Origin: JBGOTP01 sp041476545
Lineage (GTDB): Bacteria > Acidobacteriota > Vicinamibacteria > Vicinamibacterales > CAVVIG01
DNA length: 13,529 nt
Assembly: GCA_041476545.1 (NCBI GenBank)
Contig: JBGOTP010000114.1
Location: 1 to 13,529, forward strand
Reading direction: 5' to 3'
Every line of letters begins with the position of its first letter. Positions within the stretch are counted from its first letter, which is position 1. Made by a program: the position numbers and the translations under genes. The notes beneath the pieces are model-generated. The model did not search any database. It was not told where the DNA came from and saw only the letters and a list, made by a program, of their open reading frames with translations. Shown in pieces: positions 1 to 7,435 of this stretch.

Positions 1-1709
1 GCCTCATCCTCGCGCAGCAGGGACACCAGAATCGCGGCGCCGAGCGAGTCTCCTCCCAGGTCGCGGAAGAAATCGTCATGGATCGAGATGGGTTCACGAA
101 GGTTCAGCGCGTGCTGAAACGCGGCTGCGAGCGTCTTCTCGAGTGCGGTGTTCGGTGGGACCACGATCGCGTGTCCGGCGGCATCGGCTGCGTCGATGCC
201 CGAGAGACGCGCGCGATCGAGCTTGCCGCCCACGGTGGTCGGCAGGCTCCGCAGCACGCCGATGCGACCGGGGATCATGTGCGCGGGGAGCACACGCTCG
301 AGCGCCGCGCGCAGTTCTGCAACACGTGGCGTGGACAGCGGATCTTCCGGTACCACGAATGCGACCAGCGTCGGCCGATCGGCGTCGCCCTGGACACAGC
401 ATGCCGCCTGACGGACACCGGGGCACTCGGCCAGCCGCGCCTCGATCGCCTCGAGTTCAATGCGATAGCCGCGCACTTTCACGAGCGAATCCATCCGGCC
501 GTGGCAGAAGAACTGTCCATCCGGCGTTCGGTGCGCCAGATCGCCGGTGCGGAAGATGCGGCCGAGCCGCGGGTGCACGGGAAACTTCTGCGCGGTGAGA
601 TCAGGCAGGTTTCTGTAGCCGCGCGCCAGGCCCGCGCCGCCCAGGCACAGTTCACCGTGCTGTCCGTCCGGCAGCTCATCGCCCGCCTCGTTCAGGACCC
701 AGGCTTGCGCGCCGCGGACGGGACGCCCGATGGCGATGACGCTGCTTTCGAGAATCCATTCACGAATCGCAGTGACGGTCGCTTCGGTCGGGCCGTACCC
801 GTTGACGAGCTGCCGCCCGCGGGCCCAGCGGCTCGCGATGTCCGGAGGCAGGGCCTCGCCGCCCACGTAGAGCAGGCGCAGATCGGGCAGCGCCGTTTCC
901 GGATCGGCGCACCCGGTCGTGCGCAGCAACGTCGGCGGCGGCGTGAGCACGGTGATGCGCTCGTGGCGAAGCCACGTGACGAGGTCCGGTCCCATCCGCG
1001 CCGTGTCAGCGTCCATGACGACGAGCGTGGCGCCGGAGGCGAACGCGAGCCACGTCTCTTCCACCGACGAGTCGTACGCCGAGGAGGAGATCTGTCCCAC
1101 TCGATCGCCGGGTCCGAGGTCGAAAGCCTCGAGATTGGCGGTCACGAGATTCGCAATGCTCGCGTGCTCGATCATCACGCCTTTGGGTCGGCCGGTCGTT
1201 CCTGAGGTGTAGATGACGTAGGCCAGCGTGCGCGGTGTCAGCCACGAGGGTGCGGACGGCGGATCGAATTCGCCGCGCCTCTCTCGGATCGCCTGGGCGA
1301 TGTCAATAACCCGAGGGATGGAGAACCCGACACCGCGGATCCGAGCGCACGTCGCAGGGTCGGCCAAAAGAGCCACCGCGCCCGAATCGGAGAGGGTCTC
1401 GCGCAGTTGCTCGTCGGGGCATGTGGGATCGATGCAGGTATAGGCGGCTCCCACCGTGAGAGCCGCCAGTTGCGCCGCATACACGTTCGGAGAATCGCGA
1501 TCGGCCACGACCGCGACGATCGATTCGCCGGTGACCAGCGGGCGCAGCAGCCGAGCGATCGCGTCGACGTGACGGGCGAGTTCGGCGTAAGTGGTCGTCT
1601 GCCGCGCCGGCCGGTTGCGCCCCGGCGGGACGTCGATCGCGACCGCGTCCGGCCAGCGCCGGACAGACTCTTCGAAGAATGACTGGAGCGGCTGATCGTG
1701 CGCGCTCAC
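1..1709 (-). CDS. NRPS-like amino acid adenylation and carrier protein (3' end outside window)
   Basis: 569 residues are visible and the frame is open at the left edge. The adenylation (A) domain activates an amino acid with ATP and loads it on the following carrier domain. Visible motifs in order: A3 core with YTSGTTGRPKGV at about 167-178, A4 AYDSSVEETW at about 211-220, A5 NGYGPTEATV at about 303-312, A6 GELCLGGAGLARGY, A7 FRTGDLA, A8 GRMDSLVKVRGYRIEL at about 403-418, A10 with GGKLDR, then a carrier domain with LGGDSL (phosphopantetheine Ser555). No condensation domain precedes the A domain. Whatever follows the carrier (reductase, thioesterase or Pls-like membrane part) is not visible. 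The GTG start at 1709 overlaps the SET gene stop as GTGA, so translation is probably coupled. The A domain begins almost at the start, which supports this start. Domain identity is clear; substrate and product are unknown. Confidence 0.9.
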   Translation of the reverse strand, partial: MSAHDQPLQSFFEESVRRWPDAVAIDVPPGRNRPARQTTTYAELARHVDAIARLLRPLVTGESIVAVVADRDSPNVYAAQLAALTVGAAYTCIDPTCPDEQLRETLSDSGAVALLADPATCARIRGVGFSIPRVIDIAQAIRERRGEFDPPSAPSWLTPRTLAYVIYTSGTTGRPKGVMIEHASIANLVTANLEAFDLGPGDRVGQISSSAYDSSVEETWLAFASGATLVVMDADTARMGPDLVTWLRHERITVLTPPPTLLRTTGCADPETALPDLRLLYVGGEALPPDIASRWARGRQLVNGYGPTEATVTAIREWILESSVIAIGRPVRGAQAWVLNEAGDELPDGQHGELCLGGAGLARGYRNLPDLTAQKFPVHPRLGRIFRTGDLAHRTPDGQFFCHGRMDSLVKVRGYRIELEAIEARLAECPGVRQAACCVQGDADRPTLVAFVVPEDPLSTPRVAELRAALERVLPAHMIPGRIGVLRSLPTTVGGKLDRARLSGIDAADAAGHAIVVPPNTALEKTLAAAFQHALNLREPISIHDDFFRDLGGDSLGAAILVSLLREDE

Positions 1710-2236
1710 GCCGAAGCGGACCGGAGCGCGGAATCCAGGCGGCGCCGCAGGTGGCCGGCGAGCCATGGGCGCAGGCGCGTCTGTTCGACGAGAGGAAGAT
1801 GCGCAAATCCGCTGATGTGTCCGACGCACCGATCGTGACGGCACCGGCAGTCGAACGGCGCGGCCATGTCGAACTCAGTCGTGTTGTAGTTGTACGTGAC
1901 GTCTTCACCCGCCTCGATCGGCCGCAAGGCGACAAAGTCCTGCCCGCGAAGGACAGCGTTCGGTTCACAACCGTGGTTGAGGAACCGCCAGGGGCAGCGA
2001 GTGATCATGTCTTCCAGGGTCGCACCAGGATCGACGTCGACGTGTGTGTGGTCGTCCACCTGAACCGAGTAGCGCGAGGGTCGATCGGTCGTGAAGCCCT
2101 CGACATGGAACAGCGCCTCGCCCTCGCCAATCGGTTCGGTCGCCACGATCCGGTAGGCGTGAGGAACACCGGAGACTCGCACTCGGCATGTTCGAGGCGC
2201 ACTAGAACGCGACGCGGCGAGCGCAGGCGAAGTCAT
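1706..2236 (-). CDS. SET-domain protein (putative lysine methyltransferase)
   Basis: 176 residues, a compact stand-alone SET protein. The SET pseudoknot motif FLNHGCEPN is at 86-93 (N87, H88, C90, P92, N93), followed by the aromatic EDVTYNYN segment at 111-118. A post-SET zinc cluster follows, DCRCRHDRC (C130, C132, C137), which would use C90 as a fourth ligand as in eukaryotic SET enzymes. There is no signal peptide, so it is probably cytoplasmic. The family transfers methyl from S-adenosylmethionine to protein lysines; the target here is unknown. The stop overlaps the GTG of the NRPS-like gene by four bases, so the two are made together. There is no good Shine-Dalgarno: the ATG abuts one arm of an inverted repeat. 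Confidence 0.85.
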   Translation of the reverse strand: MTSPALAASRSSAPRTCRVRVSGVPHAYRIVATEPIGEGEALFHVEGFTTDRPSRYSVQVDDHTHVDVDPGATLEDMITRCPWRFLNHGCEPNAVLRGQDFVALRPIEAGEDVTYNYNTTEFDMAAPFDCRCRHDRCVGHISGFAHLPLVEQTRLRPWLAGHLRRRLDSALRSASA

Positions 2237-2268
2237 CTCTATGATTAGACCAGAACTTCGTCATAGAG
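2237..2268. promoter_or_regulatory. 8-bp inverted repeat abutting the SET start codon
   Basis: Perfect dyad CTCTATGA (2237-2244) and TCATAGAG (2261-2268) separated by 16 bases. The inner arm touches the ATG at 2236-2234. It fills most of the 52-bp gap between the barrel gene stop and the SET gene, where the SET promoter must lie. A poor -10-like TCTAAT (2249-2244, minus) falls across it. It could be an operator for a dimeric repressor or, in the transcript, a stem hiding the AGAG next to the start. Function is inferred from position only. Confidence 0.5.
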
Positions 2269-2288
2269 TTGCAATGGCTATGCAATCT

Positions 2289-3131
2289 TTACGGCCCGTC
2301 AGCGCGCGACTGCCGGCGCTTGCCAGCATGCTTCCAGCTGTAGGTTGCGCTGACTGACAGCGTCGTGTAATCGAGATAGGCCAGACTGTGACTGAGCCAC
2401 AGTGACAGATCGAGCGATGGCGTCACCTGATCCCACAAGACCAGGCCGACGCCATGGTCACTGACTTCGTCCAACGCGGCGGGGCCTTTGAGCGCGAACA
2501 CGCCGTAACCGGACGCGGTCAGCGTGATGGATTTCCAGATGCTGATCTCCACCCCGGTTTCAGCGTGGGCGAGACTCCCGATCGTTATGTCGGTGCCCGG
2601 CCGCGCCATTCCCGCTCCCAATCCCAGCGACTCATTCGCCGCCTTGGTGTTGTTGCCCACGCCACCAGTCACGTACGGTACCAACCGGCCGAACTCGCTG
2701 GCGAGATGTCCGGTCCAGTCCCAACTGGTCTGGCCCGCCCCGAGATTCTTGTCCACGCTGCCGGTCGGAGCACTGGCGGTGACCGTGGTGTAGAACGTCA
2801 CCGCGTCCGAGCTCAGATCGAGCGACAGGCTGCCGTACACGTCACCGATGCCTTGCAGGCCCGCGGTGCCCTCATCGGTGGCCCCGGCGCTCACGACGTA
2901 CAGCGGAACGGCCGCCGTGACGCTCCATCGTGGATTGAATGTGTAGCCGATCCCGGGTGTCAGCTGGTGCCACGTCCCGTTCCCGCCGTGATTACTGTCC
3001 ACGCTGATGGACGCGTCGAATCCGGAGACCGGTGTTGCGATGCCGGCCGGTTGCTGCGCCGCCAGAGATATCGTGAGCAGATTCGCCAGGATGACCAGGG
3101 TCCCCGGCCAGAAGAGCGTCGTCCTGTTCAT
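2289..3131 (-). CDS. Exported outer-membrane beta-barrel-like protein
   Basis: 280 residues from the ATG at 3131. The N-terminus is a Sec signal peptide (MNRTTLFWPG then a hydrophobic run ending SLAAQ, about residues 1-25). The rest alternates polar and hydrophobic residues with many Gly, Ser and Thr, and has aromatic girdle-like strands such as WKSITLTASGYGVFAL and a C-terminal strand TTLSVSATYSW. This is the pattern of small outer-membrane barrels in the MetA-like phenol-degradation/transporter superfamily. No catalytic motif is seen. It lies 22 nt downstream of the carboxylesterase stop and is probably cotranscribed with it, perhaps admitting substrate or exporting product. A TTG at 3152 is in frame and would add seven residues before the signal peptide; ATG is preferred because the signal peptide then starts normally. 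Confidence 0.7.
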   Translation of the reverse strand: MNRTTLFWPGTLVILANLLTISLAAQQPAGIATPVSGFDASISVDSNHGGNGTWHQLTPGIGYTFNPRWSVTAAVPLYVVSAGATDEGTAGLQGIGDVYGSLSLDLSSDAVTFYTTVTASAPTGSVDKNLGAGQTSWDWTGHLASEFGRLVPYVTGGVGNNTKAANESLGLGAGMARPGTDITIGSLAHAETGVEISIWKSITLTASGYGVFALKGPAALDEVSDHGVGLVLWDQVTPSLDLSLWLSHSLAYLDYTTLSVSATYSWKHAGKRRQSRADGP

Positions 3132-3153
3132 CCAGCGTACCGTCGCGCGCAAA

Positions 3154-4749
3154 CTAGCGCCCAGCCGACGGCCTGCTCACCGGAGAGGGCTGGGCCCGTT
3201 TCGCATAGCCGTCCAGGAAATCCAGCGCACCTGTGTTTGGCACGGGGATCATGCCAGGAGCAGCGGAGATGCCCATCGCCTGATCATCCCTGGTTTGGTA
3301 CGGGGCCCACTTCGGGAGGTCTTTTCCGTTCAGCTTCCCGTTCGGGTCGCCGGTAGTCGCGAAGTTCACCCAATACGACGACACCTGATCGGCCAGCGTC
3401 CTGTCAGTATCTGTCCATGGCACCTGCGTGCTGTGCTGGCCATTCGGCCAGTTGAACGCGTACGGAATTTCCGAACCGTGCTGAGCGCCAAGCCACGCGG
3501 CGTTGGCGATGGGTGGCACGCGGCTGAAGTAATACAGATACACCTTGGACTTGCCGGTTGCCGTCTGCAGGCGCGCCCATGTCCGCATTTCCCATCCGAA
3601 CGTCTGGTCGCGCATGCTGGCGGCCTGTGCCGCGCGCGCCTCCTGATCGGAGGTGAACGGGTACAGCTTCAGAAAGGCATCCGTCTCGGCGCCGTATCGT
3701 CGCTGACTCTGCGCGCGAAACGACTGGCCGGTCGTCGTCTCCGGCGTGAAGATGCTGCCCTCGTTGGCGTTCGACCCGATGATCACGGGCACGTCGTTCT
3801 GTTTGCCGGATCTGAAAATCGTTGCCACATCCTGCGGGAATACCCATCCGTCCACCGTTGCCGACGTCTGGAAGCCGTTCGCGCGGTTCACAGTATCCGC
3901 CGGCATCGCGCGGAGCGCGGCGAGCGACGAGGCACCCGCGGCCTCGGCGAACGTCGTACCGGCCTTTTCCGCCTCGGCGAGCGTGCGCGTGATGGAGAAC
4001 TGTCCTCCGCTCTCCCCGATGGCGCGCTGAAACAGCCCGCGCGCGATCGGAGTCGCGACGAGATTGTTCACGCTCCAGGACCCAGCCGACTCGCCGAAGA
4101 TGGTCACGCGCGAGGGGTCGCCACCAAACGCCGCGATGTTCTTCTGGACCCATTTCAGGGCGGCAATCTGATCGAGGAACGCATAGTTGCCCGAGGCGTG
4201 GGTCGAGGATTCCTTCGTCAGCTCAGGATGCGCGAGGAACCCGAAGACGCCCAGGCGATAGTTGACGGTGACGACGACGACGCCTTTGCGGGCGAGGTCT
4301 TCGCCCTGATAGATCGCGCCGGCGCCGCTCGTGTACGCGCCGCCATGAATCCACACCATCACGGGCCGGCGGTCGCCTGCCGAGGCCGTGGCCGTGTAGA
4401 CGTTCAGATACAAACAGTCTTCGCTCATCGTCGTTGCCGACCGGTCGCCGCCGTACGGCGGAAACGCACCGCCTCCAGCCGCACGCTGCATACAGTTGGC
4501 GGAGAAGGTGTCCGCGGCACGGACGCCGTTCCAGCTCTTCGGTGGTTGCGGCGGACGCCACCGAAGATCCCCGACCGGCGGCTCCGCAAACGGCAGGCCC
4601 TTGAAGAGGCGAACTTCGCGAAAGGCCCCAGGAACCCCTGAAACCAGACCGGTTTCCACACGGATCGGCTCGGGAACCGCGGCGTGCAGGGGCGGGGCCG
4701 ACACAACCGTAAGTGTGACCAGGGCGATAAGCGTTGGAATCTTCGACAT
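3154..4749 (-). CDS. Secreted type B carboxylesterase
   Basis: 531 residues, usual length for the carboxylesterase/lipase type B (cholinesterase-like) family, which hydrolyses carboxylic esters. Signal peptide at about 1-23 ending LHA. Family signature EDCLYLNVYT at 110-119, oxyanion-hole HGG at 135-137, nucleophile elbow GESAG with Ser221, acid Glu330 in SNANEGSIF, and His424 in AQHGSEIPY, so the whole triad is present. The product should act in the periplasm or outside the cell; the ester substrate cannot be read from sequence. The start is fixed by a promoter (TTGACA-16-TATGAT) whose predicted transcription start coincides with the ATG. The mRNA would be leaderless and there is no Shine-Dalgarno. 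The barrel protein gene follows closely. Confidence 0.93.
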   Translation of the reverse strand: MSKIPTLIALVTLTVVSAPPLHAAVPEPIRVETGLVSGVPGAFREVRLFKGLPFAEPPVGDLRWRPPQPPKSWNGVRAADTFSANCMQRAAGGGAFPPYGGDRSATTMSEDCLYLNVYTATASAGDRRPVMVWIHGGAYTSGAGAIYQGEDLARKGVVVVTVNYRLGVFGFLAHPELTKESSTHASGNYAFLDQIAALKWVQKNIAAFGGDPSRVTIFGESAGSWSVNNLVATPIARGLFQRAIGESGGQFSITRTLAEAEKAGTTFAEAAGASSLAALRAMPADTVNRANGFQTSATVDGWVFPQDVATIFRSGKQNDVPVIIGSNANEGSIFTPETTTGQSFRAQSQRRYGAETDAFLKLYPFTSDQEARAAQAASMRDQTFGWEMRTWARLQTATGKSKVYLYYFSRVPPIANAAWLGAQHGSEIPYAFNWPNGQHSTQVPWTDTDRTLADQVSSYWVNFATTGDPNGKLNGKDLPKWAPYQTRDDQAMGISAAPGMIPVPNTGALDFLDGYAKRAQPSPVSRPSAGR

Positions 4750-4783
4750 ACGCCCATCATAGGGATGGGGTTCCAGATGTCAA
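4750..4783 (-). promoter_or_regulatory. Sigma70-type promoter of the carboxylesterase, leaderless arrangement
   Basis: On the minus strand the perfect -35 TTGACA is at 4783-4778, then a 16-bp spacer, then -10 TATGAT (5 of 6) at 4761-4756. Six bases (GGGCGT) separate the -10 from the ATG at 4749, so the expected +1 is the A of the ATG. This would give a leaderless mRNA for the esterase and probably also the downstream barrel gene. Confidence 0.75.
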
Positions 4784-4841
4784 CGCCCGCGTGCCGAATC
4801 GGGCACCCGTGAAGTTTTCGGTCGATTCCGGGCAGGGTTCT

Positions 4842-4850
4842 TGCTAGAAT
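4842..4850 (+). promoter_or_regulatory. Extended -10 promoter for the cytochrome/monooxygenase gene
   Basis: TGCTAGAAT is a TGn-extended -10 (TAGAAT, 5 of 6 to consensus) 42 bp before the ATG at 4893. Expected transcription start is near 4857, leaving a leader of about 36 nt that contains a strong AGGAGG (4882-4887). No good -35 lies 16-18 bp upstream, which is tolerated by extended -10 promoters. Confidence 0.5.
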
Positions 4851-4892
4851 CCAAACATTAGAAGTCTGTCCGCGCCCGTCCAGGAGGAGCCG

Positions 4893-6305
4893 ATGATGGT
4901 TGGAACAGAGCGCCGTTGGCCCGCTCGTGCCGTTGCTGTTGGAATGCTGCTCGCTTTGCCAGGTGCCGCCCTCGCCGCGGAGCCGACCAAGACCGTGACG
5001 TTCTCCAAGGATGTCGCGCCGATCTTCCAGGCGAAGTGTCAGAACTGTCATGAGCCCGGATCGATCGCGCCCATGTCGCTTGTGACCTACCAGGACGCGC
5101 GTCCCTGGGCCAAGTCGATTAAAGCCCGCGTCTCGGCCCACCAGATGCCGCCGTGGCACATCGACAAAGCGGTCGGCATCCAGAAGTTCAAGAACGACAT
5201 TTCGCTCAGCGACGATCAAGTGCAGACGATCGTCGACTGGGTGGACCAGGGTGCCGTCCAGGGCAACCCCGCCGACCTGCCGGCGCCCAAGCCCGTGACG
5301 ACGACGATGTATTGGCAGGGCGAGCGCGACGGCTACGGCGCGCCCGACCTCCTCGTGAAGTCGCCGGAGTACACGATGCCGGCCATTGGCCAGGATGAGT
5401 GGTGGCGGCCGACGGTGGAAATCCCCGGCCTCACCGAGCCTCGCTGGGTGCGGATGGTGGAAATCCGCCCGACGAATCTCCAGGGTCGCAAGATTCTGCA
5501 TCACTCGATCGCTCACGTCGTGATGGATCCGGCCGATGTGGACGCCGATTCGATCAATCGCGGAGTGGGTGGACGCGGGGGGGCGGCTCAGCCGACCGAC
5601 CCTGCGGCAATCGCCGCGGCAGCCGTCAACGCGCAGCCAACCCTTATGGAATGGGCGATCGGCAAGGGTTACGACCGTTACGCGGACGGCGCAGGCAAGC
5701 TAATCAAGCCGGGTGAGAAGATCAGGTGGGACCAGCACGTGCACGCGGCAGGCGAGGCCGTGACCGCCGGCTCGGAACTCGGCATCTGGCTATATCCGAA
5801 AGGCGAGGAGCCGAAGCACCGCACTTATCTCGTGGGCTTCACCGGTCTCAAGAACGGGACCGTCGGGCTCGATATCCCACCCAACTCGATCGCGCACACG
5901 GAAGGCTTCACGGTGCTGAAAGAGAACACCGTCATCACCAACTTCCAGCCGCACTTCCACCTGCGCGGCAAGGCGATGCAGGTTGAAGCGATTCTTCCCG
6001 ACGGCGCCACGCAGATCATCAGTTACGTCGACAATTTCAATTTCAATTGGATGACCAACTACATCTATGCGGAGGACGTCGCGCCGGCGTTCCCGAAGGG
6101 CACGATCATCCACGTCACCGCCTTCTACGACAACACGAAGGCGAACAAGAACAACCCCGATCCCGATCAGTGGGTGGGCTACGGCGATCGCACGGTGGAC
6201 GAAATGGCCCACGCGTGGATGAACGTCTACTACCTCTCAGACGCCGACTACCAGGCATGGGCGGCGGATCACAAGAAGCCCGTGGCCACGCAGAACCAGC
6301 AGTAG
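4893..6305 (+). CDS. Exported cytochrome c / copper type II monooxygenase-like protein
   Basis: 470 residues with a signal peptide (about 1-29, ending ALAA). An N-terminal c-type heme domain has CQNCH at 49-53, with Met85 in HQMPPWH as a possible distal ligand. The C-terminal two thirds match the layout of ascorbate-dependent type II copper monooxygenases (PHM/DBH): His203-His204 in ILHHSIAH and His282 or His284 in QHVHAAGE for one copper; His354 and His356 in PHFHLRG and Met438 in VDEMAH for the second. Ligand order and spacing resemble PHM. The enzyme would hydroxylate a substrate in the periplasm with electrons arriving through the heme; the substrate is unknown. AGGAGG at 4882-4887 supports the start. 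It is probably expressed with the next exported protein, after a hairpin. Confidence 0.82.
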   Translation: MMVGTERRWPARAVAVGMLLALPGAALAAEPTKTVTFSKDVAPIFQAKCQNCHEPGSIAPMSLVTYQDARPWAKSIKARVSAHQMPPWHIDKAVGIQKFKNDISLSDDQVQTIVDWVDQGAVQGNPADLPAPKPVTTTMYWQGERDGYGAPDLLVKSPEYTMPAIGQDEWWRPTVEIPGLTEPRWVRMVEIRPTNLQGRKILHHSIAHVVMDPADVDADSINRGVGGRGGAAQPTDPAAIAAAAVNAQPTLMEWAIGKGYDRYADGAGKLIKPGEKIRWDQHVHAAGEAVTAGSELGIWLYPKGEEPKHRTYLVGFTGLKNGTVGLDIPPNSIAHTEGFTVLKENTVITNFQPHFHLRGKAMQVEAILPDGATQIISYVDNFNFNWMTNYIYAEDVAPAFPKGTIIHVTAFYDNTKANKNNPDPDQWVGYGDRTVDEMAHAWMNVYYLSDADYQAWAADHKKPVATQNQQ

Positions 6306-6323
6306 GCGAGAAACACAAGCCGT

Positions 6324-6349
6324 GGGGCGGGCGCGTGAACGCCCGCCCC
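6324..6349 (+). terminator. GC-rich hairpin after the cytochrome/monooxygenase gene
   Basis: Perfect 10-bp stem GGGGCGGGCG (6324-6333) and CGCCCGCCCC (6340-6349) with loop CGTGAA, starting 19 nt after the stop. No T tract follows, so it is not a textbook intrinsic terminator. It may act as a partial terminator or protect the 3' end of the upstream message and so lower expression of the next gene. Confidence 0.5.
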
Positions 6350-6421
6350 CGACTCTCGGCCCCAGGAGCCGCCATCCTTCACCCGCCGCGTTCGCGGCCG
6401 CTCAACCCAAGGGGATGTTCC

Positions 6422-7393
6422 ATGAATCGAAAGACTGCCCTCCATTGGTGCGCGCCGGTGTTGCTCGTGGCCAGCGGCGCGCTGGTGTCCGCGCAGGTCC
6501 AGCTGCCCAGCGCCCCGCCGAAGCAGTTTGGTGGAAGCATCAGCCCGGCGTACGAGGGCTGGTTCGACAACCCCGATGGGACCCATAGCTTCCTCATCGG
6601 GTACTACAGCCGCAATACCGACGCCGAGATCGACGTGCCGATCGGCCCGAATAATCACTTCGAACCGGGCGATCCCGACAGGGGTCAACCGACACACTTC
6701 ATCACCAGGCGGCGCTTCGGCGTGTTCACCGTCACGGTGCCGAAGGAATTCCCAAAGACCCAGAAAATCAGCTGGACACTGACAGTGAACGGCGTGACGA
6801 CAACGATACCGTTCTACATGCACAAGGACTACAACGTCACGCCGCTCAAGGGATCCGAAGAGAGCCCGGACGGCACGTACGACCTGCCGCCCGTGCTGCG
6901 CTTCGAGGAGAATGGTCCGTCGTTTACCGGACCGTTGGGCACCATCGCGAAGGCCGTCTCGCGCACCGCCACGGTGGGCACGCCGATGCCCCTCCAGATT
7001 TGGGCCGACGACGACGCCCGTTTCAGCGGCGGCGGAGAAGGGCCACAGGGCGCGGTGGTGACCGCCAACGTGGCCAAGTATCGCGGGCCGGGCACGGTGA
7101 CTGTCACGAGCGCGAGCCCGAGCACGGGCCGGGGCGCGGGTCGGGGCGGGGGCCGGGCCGTGGCGGCGGGGCCCGGGAGCGTCACGTTCGAAACGTTGCA
7201 GGGCGGCAAGCCCATGGAACCGTACAAAGGAAAAGCTTCGGCAGAGGTCAAGTTCAGTCAGCCGGGCGACTATGTCCTGCAGGTGACCGGGAACGATTAT
7301 TCCGGCAATGGCGGTGGCGGCTCGGGCTGTTGCTGGACGACGGCGATGCTGAAGGTGGCCGTCAAGGCTGCTGAGGCGAGCGGCCGCCAGTAG
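6422..7393 (+). CDS. Exported protein of unknown function
   Basis: 323 residues. Signal peptide at about 1-24 ending VSA. Soluble, beta-rich sequence with a distinctive N-terminal region (ISPAYEGWFDNPDGTHSF then LIGYYSRNTD) that I associate with unnamed exported proteins of Acidobacteriota. A Gly/Arg-rich low-complexity stretch lies near residues 235-245 and divides the second half, and there is a Cys-Cys pair (303-304) after a Gly run near the C-terminus. No catalytic motif is recognised. The ATG at 6422 has an AAGGGG Shine-Dalgarno about 7 nt upstream and begins the signal peptide; the frame is open further upstream but that part overlaps the previous gene. Position suggests a partner of the cytochrome/monooxygenase protein. 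Confidence 0.8.
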   Translation: MNRKTALHWCAPVLLVASGALVSAQVQLPSAPPKQFGGSISPAYEGWFDNPDGTHSFLIGYYSRNTDAEIDVPIGPNNHFEPGDPDRGQPTHFITRRRFGVFTVTVPKEFPKTQKISWTLTVNGVTTTIPFYMHKDYNVTPLKGSEESPDGTYDLPPVLRFEENGPSFTGPLGTIAKAVSRTATVGTPMPLQIWADDDARFSGGGEGPQGAVVTANVAKYRGPGTVTVTSASPSTGRGAGRGGGRAVAAGPGSVTFETLQGGKPMEPYKGKASAEVKFSQPGDYVLQVTGNDYSGNGGGGSGCCWTTAMLKVAVKAAEASGRQ

Positions 7394-7435
7394 CGAGTCA
7401 CACGCGCTTGTCCGTCGGACGGAAAGAAGCCGCGT

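Noticed and set aside
78..1205. Long plus-strand open frame opposite the NRPS-like gene
   Set aside because: Arg/Ala-rich translation without domains, antisense to clear A-domain motifs; a product of high GC content.
3007..4641. 544-codon plus-strand open frame opposite the carboxylesterase
   Set aside because: The minus strand carries a signal peptide and a full catalytic triad; the plus reading is low-information Arg-rich sequence.
4791..4806. GTGCC/GGCAC inverted repeat in the divergent region
   Set aside because: Only five base pairs and not positioned over either promoter's core elements.
4425..5516. Minus-strand open frame spanning the divergent promoter region
   Set aside because: It crosses both the esterase promoter and the start of the cytochrome/monooxygenase gene and has no recognisable domain.
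7394..7435. Possible terminator TCCG-loop-CGGA between the convergent genes
   Set aside because: Only a 4-bp stem and no T tract; too weak to annotate.
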